In this document: piece after piece, positions 1-7,931 of the stretch
Position numbering within the stretch: the first letter of the stretch is position 1
How the letters are laid out: the number at the start of each line of letters is the position of its first letter
Notes under the pieces: model-generated
Seen by the model: the letters and a program-made list of their open reading frames with translations, nothing else
The model's database searches: none
Told to the model about the DNA's origin: nothing
Made by a program: the position numbers and the translations under genes
DNA from: Steroidobacteraceae bacterium
Lineage (GTDB): Bacteria > Pseudomonadota > Gammaproteobacteria > Steroidobacterales > Steroidobacteraceae
Length of the DNA stretch: 64,000 nucleotides
Reading direction: 5' to 3'
NCBI GenBank assembly: GCA_027531255.1
Contig: JAPZRU010000002.1
Location: forward strand, 434,001 to 498,000

Positions 1-2317
1 TGATCGGGTACTGCGCCACGGTGCGCACGCCACCCACGCCCGCGCCACCCTGGGTCTCGGTCTGGATCGTCAGGATGCCGCTGGTGGCGGTAGCCGACGC
101 GGATATTGCCCACGAGTAGGTGGTCGGGAAGATCGTGCAGGGCACGGTGAACTCGGTCGGCTGGCCGAGCGTGAGCCCGGTGCCCGAGATCGTCGCGGTG
201 ATGCGCGTGCCGTTCGGCAGGGGGTTGTCGTTCACGTCGGCGAAGCGGAACGCGAACACGGCGCTGCGGTTCTGCTGCAGCGTCAGCCCCGTGCCCGGCG
301 CCGGGTCGAGGCGCGTCGGCACGCTGCCCGACATCACGATGATGTTGGAGGCGCTGATGCCGGTGGTCGCGGTCGGCGCGGCGCCGCAGCGGCCGCTGGT
401 GTCGCGGCACAGCACGCCGTTGAACAGGCCGTCCGCGGGATCGCGAACGCCGTTGTTGTTGAAGTCGTAGAACGGCTCGCCGAGGTCGTAGACGCCGTCC
501 TCGTCGTTGTCGCGGAAGCGCTCCGCCTGGTCGACGAAGGCCTCGCCGTTGTCGAACGCGCCGTTGCCGTTCGCGTCGGTGAACGACTCTTCGCCGATCG
601 CCGTCGCGAAGATCGCGGCGCGGCCGGCCTGGCCGAGCCCGCCGGCCGGACGCGGGTTCGTGCTGGTCCAGTTCACCGTGCAGCCGCTGCTGCCGTTCGT
701 GACCGTCGTCGTCTGGCACTGGGCGAAGATCTGGCCGCCCTCGGCGCTCAGCGTGACCGCGGTGCCGTCCGGCACGGGGTTGTTGAAGCGATCCGCGAGG
801 CGCGCCGTGACCGACACCACGATGCCGTCGATGCCGAGCGCCTCGACGTTCGGGCACTGCACCGCGAGCGAGAAGCTGTCCTGGTCCGGCACGCCTGTGG
901 TGACCGTCAGCTGGGCCGACTGCGTCGAGATCTGCGGCGTGGTGTTCTGCACCGTGGCGGTGACGCGCACGGAGGTCGCGATCGTGCCGGCCTGCACGAC
1001 CGTCTGCACCCGACCGTTCGCGTCCGCCTGGGCCGTCGCCGGCGCGAGCGACAGCCCGCCGACGGTGGTGTTGAGCGCGAATGCGACGTTCGCGCCGGCC
1101 ACCGGGCCGCCGGAGCGGTCCAGCACGCGGAACACGACGGTCGAGGTCTCGGGCCGGCCCTGCGAGCCGGTGCCCTGCAGGGCGATGTTGGCCGGCGTCG
1201 CGCTGTCGAACACGATCGAGCCGATCGCGGCCGCGGCGACCGTGACGGTGCCGGAGGCGGACAGCGAGCGATTGCCGATCTGGGCGGTGGCCGTGATCGT
1301 GTCCGAGCCGCTGCAGCCGACCGCGGCGTAGGTCGCGCTCGCGATGCCGCTGCTGGTCTGCACCGGCGAGGTGATGGTCGCGCGACCCTGCGCCTGGCAG
1401 GGCGAACTGAAGTTGATTGCCACCGGCTGCGTATAGAGCGTGCCGTCGGATTGCTGCAGCACGACCTGCAGGCTGGTGCTGCCGCTCGCGGACAGGTTGG
1501 CGTTCGAGATGCCGATCGTGCCGGCCTGGAAGGCGGTGCCCGTGCCGGAGCCCATGTTCACCGTGACCGAACCTGCGCCGGCCACGACCTGTACGGTGGT
1601 GGAAGCCGTGAGGGTGGCCGCGCGCGCCGTCACCGTGATCGCGCGCAGCGCGGGATCGCCGGCGGTGGACAGCGTGGCGGTCGCCGCACCCGACGCGTTA
1701 GTCGTCGGGCTCGAGGCCGCGATGCCGCCCGAGCTCGCGGTGAACACCACCGGCACGTTCGGCACGAGGTTGTTGCTGGCGTCGCGCACCAGCGCGGTGA
1801 TGGTCGCCGTCGTGGAGCCGTCCGACAGGATCGTCGGCGTGCTGGTCGTCACGTTGATCGCGGACACCGGCGAGCTCGCGCCGGTGGCGACGACCTGCAC
1901 GGTCGTCGTGGCGGTACGGCCGCCCGCGCTCGCGGTGACGGTGATCGTGCGCAGGCCCGGATCGCCGGCCGTGGACAGCGTCGCCTTGGTCGCGCCGTCC
2001 GAGCCGGTGCTGGCCGGGTTCGCGGCCGTGATGCCGCCCGAACTCGCGCTGAACGTGACGGGCACGCCCTGCAGCAGCACGTTGTTGGCGTCGCGGACGA
2101 GTGCGGTGATCTCGGCGGTGTTCGAGCCGTCCGACAGGATCGCGCTCACGTTCGACGTGACCGTGATCGCCGCGACGTTCGGCGCGCTGCCGCCGCCGCC
2201 CGGCGGTCCCGGGGTGGTGGTCGGCGGGGGCGTCGTCAGCGTGTCGGTACCGCCGCCGCCGCAGGCCGCGAGGGCCGCGGTCAGCAGCAGCGCGCCGAGG
2301 ATATTGTAGCTCTTCAT
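1..2317 (-). CDS. Big/Ig-like repeat surface lipoprotein (3' end outside window)
   Basis: The start is ATG at 2317 with a GGGAGGA ribosome site just upstream; the frame stays open to base 1, so at least 772 codons are present and the C-terminus is missing. The N-terminus (MKSYNILGALLLTAALAAC) is a lipoprotein signal with lipobox LAAC and lipidated Cys19, followed by a Gly/Thr/Pro linker. Two tandem copies of a 103-residue bacterial Ig-like (Big_1/invasin type) unit follow, about residues 45-147 and 148-250, each containing LSDGS and ITALVRDA; their DNA is still similar at an offset of 309 bp. More beta-rich Ig-like segments follow, and around residues 573-632 there is an Asp/Asn-rich stretch (DANGNGAFDNGE, DNDEDGVYDLGE, DFNNNGVRDPADG) like EF-hand/dockerin calcium loops. 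The gene lies 49 bp after pilQ on the same strand. A cell-surface adhesin or pilus-associated role is inference. Confidence 0.8.
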   Translation of the reverse strand, partial: MKSYNILGALLLTAALAACGGGGTDTLTTPPPTTTPGPPGGGGSAPNVAAITVTSNVSAILSDGSNTAEITALVRDANNVLLQGVPVTFSASSGGITAANPASTGSDGATKATLSTAGDPGLRTITVTASAGGRTATTTVQVVATGASSPVSAINVTTSTPTILSDGSTTATITALVRDASNNLVPNVPVVFTASSGGIAASSPTTNASGAATATLSTAGDPALRAITVTARAATLTASTTVQVVAGAGSVTVNMGSGTGTAFQAGTIGISNANLSASGSTSLQVVLQQSDGTLYTQPVAINFSSPCQAQGRATITSPVQTSSGIASATYAAVGCSGSDTITATAQIGNRSLSASGTVTVAAAAIGSIVFDSATPANIALQGTGSQGRPETSTVVFRVLDRSGGPVAGANVAFALNTTVGGLSLAPATAQADANGRVQTVVQAGTIATSVRVTATVQNTTPQISTQSAQLTVTTGVPDQDSFSLAVQCPNVEALGIDGIVVSVTARLADRFNNPVPDGTAVTLSAEGGQIFAQCQTTTVTNGSSGCTVNWTSTNPRPAGGLGQAGRAAIFATAIGEESFTDANGNGAFDNGEAFVDQAERFRDNDEDGVYDLGEPFYDFNNNGVRDPADGLFNGVLCRDTSGRCGAAPTATTGISASNIIVMSGSVPTRLDPAPGTGLTLQQNRSAVFAFRFADVNDNPLPNGTRITATISGTGLTLGQPTEFTVPCTIFPTTYSWAISASATATSGILTIQTETQGGAGVGGVRTVAQYPI

Positions 2318-2366
2318 CCGTCCTCCCAATCGTGTCGACTGCCGCACCCCGTCGCCGGCGCCCGCG

Positions 2367-4541
2367 TCAGTACAGGTTCGCGCCCTCGCGCAGGATCTTC
2401 GGCGTGACGAAGATCAGGAGCTCGTCCTTGTTGTTGCGGGTGGTCGTCGACTTGAACAGATGACCGAAGATCGGTATGTCGCCGAGCCAGGGGATCTTGT
2501 TCTCGCCGATGCGGCGCTCGGTCTCCATGATGCCGCCGAGCACGACCGTCTGGCCGTCGTTGACGAGCACCTGCGTGACGATCTCGCGCGTGTCGATCGA
2601 CGGCACCACGCCGCCGGTCGCGCTCGGCACGAGCTGGCCGATGCTGTCCTTCGCGACCGTGAGGTCGAGGATCACGCGGTTGTCCGGCGTGATCTGCGGC
2701 TTCACCTTCAGCGACAGCACCGCCTTCTTGAACTGCGTGGTGGTCGCGCCGGAGCTCGAGGACTCCTGGTACGGCACCTCGACGCCCTGCTCGATCGTCG
2801 CTTCCTTCTGGTTCGCGGTGATCACGCGCGGCGCGCTGACGATCTCGCCGCGCCCCTCGGCCTGTGCCGCGGACAGCTCGAGGTCGACGAGGTAGTTGCC
2901 GTTCAGCACCGCCAGCGCGATGCGGCCGGCGGGGCTCGCGACCGGCAGGTTCACGTTGTAGCGGTCCTGGAAGCTCGCTGCGCCGGTCGGGATCTGCACG
3001 GGGAACGGCGTGCGCGATCCGCCCTGCAGGTTCTCGAGCGCGGAGCTCACGATCGTGTTGCTGGCGGCCGCGCTGCCCGACACGGCGACGAGGCCGTCGG
3101 AGCCGCGCGCGCGGACGTTCGTGCTGCCGAGGCGCACGCCGAGGTCGCGCGAGAAGTCGTCGCTGACGATGACGATGCGCGACTCGATCAGCACCTGGCG
3201 AACCGGTATGTCGAGGGTCGTCACCAGCCGGCGGATGTCGGCGAGACGGTCCGCGGTGTCCTGCAGCAGCAGCGTGTTGGTGCGCTCGTCGATCGCCACG
3301 CTGCCGCGCGCGGACAGCAGCGAGTTGCCCTGCCGCGCCTTGATCAGGTTCGCGAGATCCGCGGCCTTGGCGTAGTTGACCTGGAGATACTCCGTGCGCA
3401 GCGGCGCGAGTTCCTCGACTTCCTTGCGGGCCTGGAGCTCCTGCTTCTCGCGGTTCGCGATCTCCTCCGACGGGGCGACCAGGATCACGTTGTCCTGCCG
3501 GCGCATCGCGAGGCCCTTCGTGCGCAGGACGATGTCCAGCGCCTGGTCCCACGGCACGTTCTGCAGGCGGAGCGTCACGCTGCCCTGCACGGTGTCGGAG
3601 ACGACGATGTTCTGGCCCGAGGTGTCGGCCAGCAGCTGCAGCACCGCGCGGACGTCGATGTCCTGGAAGTTCAGCGTCAGGCGCTCGCCCGTGAACTCCT
3701 TCTTCGGCTCGGCCACCTGGCCGCGCGCGGCGGCGGGCGTGCCGCGGCGCACCTCGATCACGTACTGGTTGTCGGACTGGTAGGCGAGCTGCTCGAAATC
3801 GCCCTGCGCGTTGATCACGAGGCGCGAGCTGCCGCTGACGCGCAGCGCGTCGACGAAGGTCACGGGCGTCGCGAAGTCCACCACGTCGTAGCGCTTGACG
3901 AGGTCCGGCGCGATCTCGGCGCCGGCGAAGTCGACGACGATCTGCGAGCCTTCCTGGCGGAGGCTCACGGGCGTGCGCGGGTCGGTGAGCGAGACGACCA
4001 CGCGGCCGGTGCCATCCGGCGCGCGGCGGAAGTCGATGTTGGCGAGGCGACGGCCGCTCGGCGCCGCCGCGGCGGCGGGGGCCTCGGCCGGCGCGCCCGC
4101 GACCAGCGGCACCGCGCTGCCGCCGGCCGCCACCTGGCCGAGCGTCAGCAGGATCGAGTTGCCCTCGACGCGCGCGTCGTAGGGCACGAGCGCCTCCATG
4201 TTCAGCACGAGGCGCGTGCGACCGCCGCCCTCGCCGGCGACGATGCTGTCGACGCCCCCGCTCTTCACGTCGATGCGGCGCTGGGACAGCCCGAGCGCGA
4301 CGCCCGGCAGGTCGAGCGAGATGCGGGCCGGCCGGTCGATCGTGAACGACAGCGGCTGCGGCGCAGGCCCGGAGGTGCGCAGGCGCAGCTGCAGCTGCTG
4401 GCCCGGGAGGGTCGTGACGTCGATGGCCTGCAGGCGGTTCGGAGCCGAACCGGCCGTGGCCTGCGCCAGCGCGCTGCCGGCCGGCTGGAAGCCGAGCACC
4501 AGGGCGAGCGCCGCGAGCGCGGACGCGTATTTGACGTTCAT
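2367..4541 (-). CDS. pilQ: Type IV pilus outer-membrane secretin PilQ
   Basis: This 724-residue protein forms the outer-membrane channel through which the type IV pilus extends and retracts. The start is taken as ATG at 4541 (MNVKYASALAALALVLGF), which gives a Sec signal peptide ending near SALAQA, lies 22 bp after the pilP stop and has GGGGAGA/AGGGGA upstream; a longer in-frame start at 4640 would lie inside pilP and has no signal. Domains in order: two AMIN peptidoglycan-binding domains (about 35-130 and 155-260), a secretin/TonB short N-terminal domain (starting near ERLTLNFQDIDVRAVLQLL), an N1-type ring domain, and the secretin core in the C-terminal 240 residues (VPYQESSSSGATTTQFKKAV then LKVKPQITPDNRVILDL). 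Last of the five conserved pil genes. Confidence 0.97.
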   Translation of the reverse strand: MNVKYASALAALALVLGFQPAGSALAQATAGSAPNRLQAIDVTTLPGQQLQLRLRTSGPAPQPLSFTIDRPARISLDLPGVALGLSQRRIDVKSGGVDSIVAGEGGGRTRLVLNMEALVPYDARVEGNSILLTLGQVAAGGSAVPLVAGAPAEAPAAAAAPSGRRLANIDFRRAPDGTGRVVVSLTDPRTPVSLRQEGSQIVVDFAGAEIAPDLVKRYDVVDFATPVTFVDALRVSGSSRLVINAQGDFEQLAYQSDNQYVIEVRRGTPAAARGQVAEPKKEFTGERLTLNFQDIDVRAVLQLLADTSGQNIVVSDTVQGSVTLRLQNVPWDQALDIVLRTKGLAMRRQDNVILVAPSEEIANREKQELQARKEVEELAPLRTEYLQVNYAKAADLANLIKARQGNSLLSARGSVAIDERTNTLLLQDTADRLADIRRLVTTLDIPVRQVLIESRIVIVSDDFSRDLGVRLGSTNVRARGSDGLVAVSGSAAASNTIVSSALENLQGGSRTPFPVQIPTGAASFQDRYNVNLPVASPAGRIALAVLNGNYLVDLELSAAQAEGRGEIVSAPRVITANQKEATIEQGVEVPYQESSSSGATTTQFKKAVLSLKVKPQITPDNRVILDLTVAKDSIGQLVPSATGGVVPSIDTREIVTQVLVNDGQTVVLGGIMETERRIGENKIPWLGDIPIFGHLFKSTTTRNNKDELLIFVTPKILREGANLY

Positions 4542-4563
4542 TCCCCTGTCTCCCCGTGAGATC

Positions 4564-5124
4564 TCAGTTGGTCGCCAGCGCGAGGGCTGCCGGCCGTTCC
4601 ATGTAGCCGCCGAGCCCGTCCGGCACGATCTCGACCACACTGATGCGCGAGTCGGTGATCGCGAGGATCCGCCCGTCCGCCTGGCCGACGTAGTTGCCGG
4701 GCAGCACGCGGTGGATCAGGCCGTCCTTGGTCTGCACCAGCCCGTACACCGTGCCCTGCTGCTTCAGGGTCCCCACCATCCGCAGCGTGTCGAGCGAGAA
4801 GCCTTCCAGGAACTCGCGGTTGCGGCGCGAGTCCGGGCGCACGCCGCCGGCGCCCGGCGCAACGACGGGCACGCTGGGCTGGAACGGCGAACGGAGGTTC
4901 GACGGGTCGTAGGTGAACGACTCGTACGGCTTGATCTCGGGCAGCGGCTCGATGCGGCCGCCGGGGCGCTTCTTCTTCTCGTCGAGCTCCGCGCGCAGAT
5001 CAGCGGTGCCGCCGCCGCAGCCGGCGAGGTTCGCCAGTGTCAGCGCCAGCGCGGCGCCAACGACCAGCGCGCGGAGCGTCGGGCGCGCGGCCGGGCGGCC
5101 GGCGCGGCGATTCCCGGTATCCAT
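4564..5124 (-). CDS. pilP: Type IV pilus assembly lipoprotein PilP
   Basis: This 186-residue inner-membrane lipoprotein links the PilN/PilO complex to the PilQ secretin. The signal sequence is long and Arg-rich at the start, with lipobox LAGC and lipidated Cys36. After a flexible charged linker (DEKKKRPGGRIEPLP) comes the conserved PilP motif region YDPSNLRSPFQP and a small C-terminal beta domain (EGFSLDTLRMVGTL, then VYGLVQTKDGLIHRVLPGNY and NYVGQADGRILAITD) that binds the secretin N0 domain in characterised systems. The start codon overlaps the pilO stop by one base (TGATG), indicating translational coupling. Confidence 0.96.
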   Translation of the reverse strand: MDTGNRRAGRPAARPTLRALVVGAALALTLANLAGCGGGTADLRAELDEKKKRPGGRIEPLPEIKPYESFTYDPSNLRSPFQPSVPVVAPGAGGVRPDSRRNREFLEGFSLDTLRMVGTLKQQGTVYGLVQTKDGLIHRVLPGNYVGQADGRILAITDSRISVVEIVPDGLGGYMERPAALALATN

Positions 5125-5789
5125 CAGCCCGCCCCCGTGGTGCGCGGCCGCGCGCCGCTGGCGGCGGGCGCGGCGGAGTCCTCGCTCTCCTCGGCCTCGT
5201 CGAGGTAGCGGTAGGTCTTCGCCGTGACGTCGAGCGTCAGGTCGTCCGGTCCCGCATCCTTGCCCTGCGGCACGATCGCGATGTCGTGCAGCGTGACGAT
5301 GCGCGGCAGCGCGGCGATGCCGCTGACGAAGCTGCCGAACTCGTGGTACGAGCCGGTCAGGCGGATCTTGATCGGCAGCTCGGCGTAGAAGTCCTTGCGG
5401 ACCTCGGGCGCCGGCTGGAACAGCTCCTCCTCGAGGCCGGCCGCGAGACCGGTCTGCGAGATGTCGACGAGCAGGTTCGGCACCTCGGTGCGGCCCGGCA
5501 GCTGCCGCAGCATCGCGCCGAACGAGCGTTCCATCTCGCGCAGCTGCGTCGTGTAGGCCTCGAAGTTGGCGGCCTTGCGCTGCTTCTCGTCGAAGGTCTT
5601 CATCAGGTCCTGCTCTTCCTTGCGAGCGAGCTCGAGCTCGGGCACCTGCCGGTTCCAGACCAGCACGTAGATCAGGAAGATCGTCGCGGCGACGAAGATC
5701 AGGGCGACCGCCGCGCCCCGTACCGGACCCGGCCAGCGGCCGACGTCCTTCGGGTCGAGCGTCCTCAGCTCCTCGATGAACCGCCTCAT
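5124..5789 (-). CDS. pilO: Type IV pilus inner-membrane protein PilO
   Basis: A 221-residue bitopic protein that heterodimerises with PilN in the inner-membrane alignment complex. The start at 5789 (MRRFIEELRTLDPKDVGRWP) overlaps the pilN stop as ATGA; a longer open frame upstream is only read-through inside pilN. It has a short cytoplasmic segment, one membrane helix (about residues 23-44), a coiled-coil (about 50-90, RKEEQDLMKTFDEKQRKAAN) and a ferredoxin-like periplasmic domain with the family landmark LPGRTEVPNLLVDISQ. The C-terminus ends in an acidic, Ala-rich tail after the fold, slightly longer than usual. Confidence 0.96.
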   Translation of the reverse strand: MRRFIEELRTLDPKDVGRWPGPVRGAAVALIFVAATIFLIYVLVWNRQVPELELARKEEQDLMKTFDEKQRKAANFEAYTTQLREMERSFGAMLRQLPGRTEVPNLLVDISQTGLAAGLEEELFQPAPEVRKDFYAELPIKIRLTGSYHEFGSFVSGIAALPRIVTLHDIAIVPQGKDAGPDDLTLDVTAKTYRYLDEAEESEDSAAPAASGARPRTTGAG

Positions 5790-6409
5790 GACCGCGGCGC
5801 TCCCGGGGGCTGCTTGCGCGACTGGCGCCGGGCGCCCGGACCGGCGGAGTCGGAATCCTCGTCGTCGCCGGCGACGCTCTTCTGCGTCGCGAACAGCGTG
5901 AACTCGGCGCCCGCGCCGCCGCCCTTGCGGGTCTCGACGAGCTGCAGCTGCGGATCCTGCAGCCACGGGCTCGCCTCGATGTTGCGCATGAGCGTGGACA
6001 CGCGCGTGGAAGACTGCGCGACGCCCTTGATCTCGAGCTTCTTCTCGGCCTGCTTCACGCTCGTCAGGTAGACGCCCTCGGGCAGCGCGCGGGCCAGCTG
6101 GTCGAACACGTGCACGACCTCCGGCCGGCTGCGCTGCAGCCGCTCGATGATCTCCATGCGCGCCAGCAGCCGCTGCTTCTGCGCCTCGAGCAGGAGGATC
6201 TCGGTGATCTGGCGGTCCAGTTCCGCGATCTCGGCCTTCAGCAGCTCGTTGCGCTCGCGCTGGCGATCGATGGACGCCGACACGCCCCAGCTCGCGAACA
6301 GCGTGACGGCCAGCGCCGCCAGCGCCGCGCCGAGCGAGAACACGCCGAATTCCTTCTGGCGCTGCGCGCGCAGCTGCTGCCGCCAGGGCAGTAGGTTGAT
6401 GCGTGGCAT
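5786..6409 (-). CDS. pilN: Type IV pilus inner-membrane protein PilN
   Basis: A 207-residue bitopic protein. Residues 4-10 are INLLPWR, the conserved cytoplasmic peptide that docks into the PilM cleft in known structures. A membrane helix (about 23-45) is followed by a long coiled-coil rich in Leu, Glu and Arg (about 46-90) and a ferredoxin-like domain (ALPEGVYLTSVKQ, LEIKGVAQSSTRVSTLMRNI). The last 35 residues are a polar Asp/Ser/Arg tail. It begins one base after the pilM stop and ends in an ATGA overlap with pilO. Confidence 0.96.
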   Translation of the reverse strand: MPRINLLPWRQQLRAQRQKEFGVFSLGAALAALAVTLFASWGVSASIDRQRERNELLKAEIAELDRQITEILLLEAQKQRLLARMEIIERLQRSRPEVVHVFDQLARALPEGVYLTSVKQAEKKLEIKGVAQSSTRVSTLMRNIEASPWLQDPQLQLVETRKGGGAGAEFTLFATQKSVAGDDEDSDSAGPGARRQSRKQPPGAPRS

Positions 6410-6410
6410 G

Positions 6411-7508
6411 TCAGTCGAAGCTCCGCAGCGCGAGCCCGCACGCGGTCAGCAGCGCGGTCGCGTCCTTCTTGACTCCCATCGCCTTGGCCTTCGACGACAG
6501 CTTCATCTGGCCGAGCGGATCGCCCTTCTCGGCCGCGATGCCGACGCGGCTCGCGATGACTTCGGCGACGCCGGGGATGTTCGCGCAGCCTCCGCAGACC
6601 AGGATCTGCTCCGGCTGCTCGCGGCCGCTGCCGGACGCGAGGTAGAACTGCAGGCTGCGGCTGACCTGCTGCGTCATGTCATCGATGAACGGGTCAAGCA
6701 CCTCGGGCTGGTAGTTGGAAGGCAGGCCGCCCTCCTTCTTGGCCCGGCCAGCCTCCTCCATCGAGAGGCCGTAGGTACGCATGATCTCTTCCGTCAGCTG
6801 CTGGCCGCCGAACGCGAAGTCGCGCGTGTAGATGACGCGCAGGTCCCGGAGCACGCTGAAGGTGGTGGTGCTGGCGCCGAAGTCGACGACCGCGACCGTG
6901 CGCCCGATGCCGCCGTCCGGCATCTGGTGGGTCATCAGCCGGCAGGCGTTCTCGAGCGCGAAGGCCTCGACGTCGACGATGCGCGCGCCGAGGCCCGCGG
7001 CCGTCACCGCGGCCTGGCGCTGGTCGACGTTCTCGGTGCGCGTGGCGACCAGCAGGACGTCCTGCATCTCGGGGTCCTTCTCGGAGGGCCCAATCACCTC
7101 GAAGTCGTAGCTCACCTCTTCCATCGGGAAGGGGATGTACTGGTCGGCCTGCAGCTCGACCTGCGCCTCGAGGTCGCGCGCGCTGAGCGCCAGCGGCATC
7201 TGGATCAGCTTCGTGATCGCCGCGTCGCCGCTGATCGCGACCGCGGCTTCCTTGGCGCGCGCGCCGCTGCGCTTGATCGCGCGCTTGATGGCCTCGCCGA
7301 CCGCTTCCGCATCGACGATCGCCTTCTCGTTGATCGCGCTGTGCGGCGTCGGCTCGGCCGCGTAGGCCTCCACGCGGTACCCGTCGCCGCTCTTGGTGAG
7401 CTCGATGAGCTTGATCGACGACGTGGTGATGTCCAGCCCGACGAGCGGCCGGTTCCGCGACCCGAGGCTGAAATTCAGCTGGGGTAGTTGCGGCAGTGCG
7501 AGTTTCAT
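6411..7508 (-). CDS. pilM: Type IV pilus actin-like ATPase PilM
   Basis: A 365-residue cytoplasmic protein of the actin/FtsA superfamily that binds the PilN N-terminal peptide and helps order the inner-membrane pilus machinery. Visible nucleotide-fold signatures are GLDITTSSIKLIEL (about residues 24-37), a second phosphate motif VVDFGASTTTFSVL (about 205-218) and the adenosine motif ILVCGGCANIPG. It is the first gene of pilMNOPQ and diverges from mrcA, the standard gammaproteobacterial arrangement. An AAGGA ribosome site lies directly upstream of ATG 7508, and a perfect hairpin sits in the leader just before it (separate entry). Confidence 0.97.
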   Translation of the reverse strand: MKLALPQLPQLNFSLGSRNRPLVGLDITTSSIKLIELTKSGDGYRVEAYAAEPTPHSAINEKAIVDAEAVGEAIKRAIKRSGARAKEAAVAISGDAAITKLIQMPLALSARDLEAQVELQADQYIPFPMEEVSYDFEVIGPSEKDPEMQDVLLVATRTENVDQRQAAVTAAGLGARIVDVEAFALENACRLMTHQMPDGGIGRTVAVVDFGASTTTFSVLRDLRVIYTRDFAFGGQQLTEEIMRTYGLSMEEAGRAKKEGGLPSNYQPEVLDPFIDDMTQQVSRSLQFYLASGSGREQPEQILVCGGCANIPGVAEVIASRVGIAAEKGDPLGQMKLSSKAKAMGVKKDATALLTACGLALRSFD

Positions 7509-7521
7509 AGGTCCTTCATTA

Positions 7522-7543
7522 ACAAGGCTTTAGGAAGCCTTGT
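7522..7543 (-). promoter_or_regulatory. Leader hairpin in front of pilM
   Basis: A perfect inverted repeat with 9-bp arms (ACAAGGCTT and AAGCCTTGT) and a 4-base loop. In the pilM transcript it ends 13 bases before the start codon and is followed by the AAGGA ribosome site, so it could affect translation initiation or messenger stability. A possible -10 box, TATAGA on the minus strand, lies about 35 bp further upstream, with no convincing -35. Confidence 0.45.
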
Positions 7544-7931
7544 AGCCGACCCGCCTTAAGTTTTCGGCAACTCTATAGCAACGATCTGTTAAATGGAACG
7601 AGAGACTCCTCACGAATCCGGGCCGTTTCGGCCCTGCTCCGGTAGGCGTCCCGGGCACGCTCCGCCGGGCTCCGCAGGGGCGCCGGACCACCGTTAGATC
7701 GGCCTCGACACCGCGAACTGAACCGCGCCGGGACCGGCGGTGCGATGACGGCGGGCAGGGCAGCGCGGCGCGGGACGCGCGGGCGTGCGGGCGGGCGGGC
7801 GGGCGGGCGGAAACCCGCCCGGCGACCCCGCTGTCCCGGCAGTGCGGCCCGCACGTTCGTGGGCCCCTGCCTCGGACCGGTGGCTTTGCGTCCCCGCCTC
7901 GCGACGGGTTTGCCCTTGGACGCGGACCACT
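7544..7931. other. Divergent pilM/mrcA intergenic region with G-tract
   Basis: No gene is seen. The pilM-proximal part (to about 7615) is AT-rich relative to the genome and is where the pilM promoter should lie. Positions 7788-7810 are a GGGC tandem run on the plus strand, overlapping a 7-bp-arm hairpin (GGGCGGG at 7801-7807, CCCGCCC at 7814-7820). At the mrcA end, CATAAT (7935-7940) with TTGCCC (7910-7915) is a poor promoter match with a 19-bp spacer. If it is real, mrcA would start at GTG 7977 rather than ATG 7932. Confidence 0.4.

Noticed and set aside
2460-4559. Long plus-strand open frame opposite pilQ
   Set aside because: Arg/Ala/His-rich shadow typical of the antisense of GC-rich genes; pilQ on the other strand is a certain gene.
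4542-4640. Upstream in-frame start extending PilQ by 33 residues
   Set aside because: Would overlap pilP, lacks a signal peptide at its N-terminus and has no ribosome site.
7781-7820. GGGC run as a CRISPR-like or minisatellite array
   Set aside because: No spacers and units of four bases; it is simple-sequence DNA.
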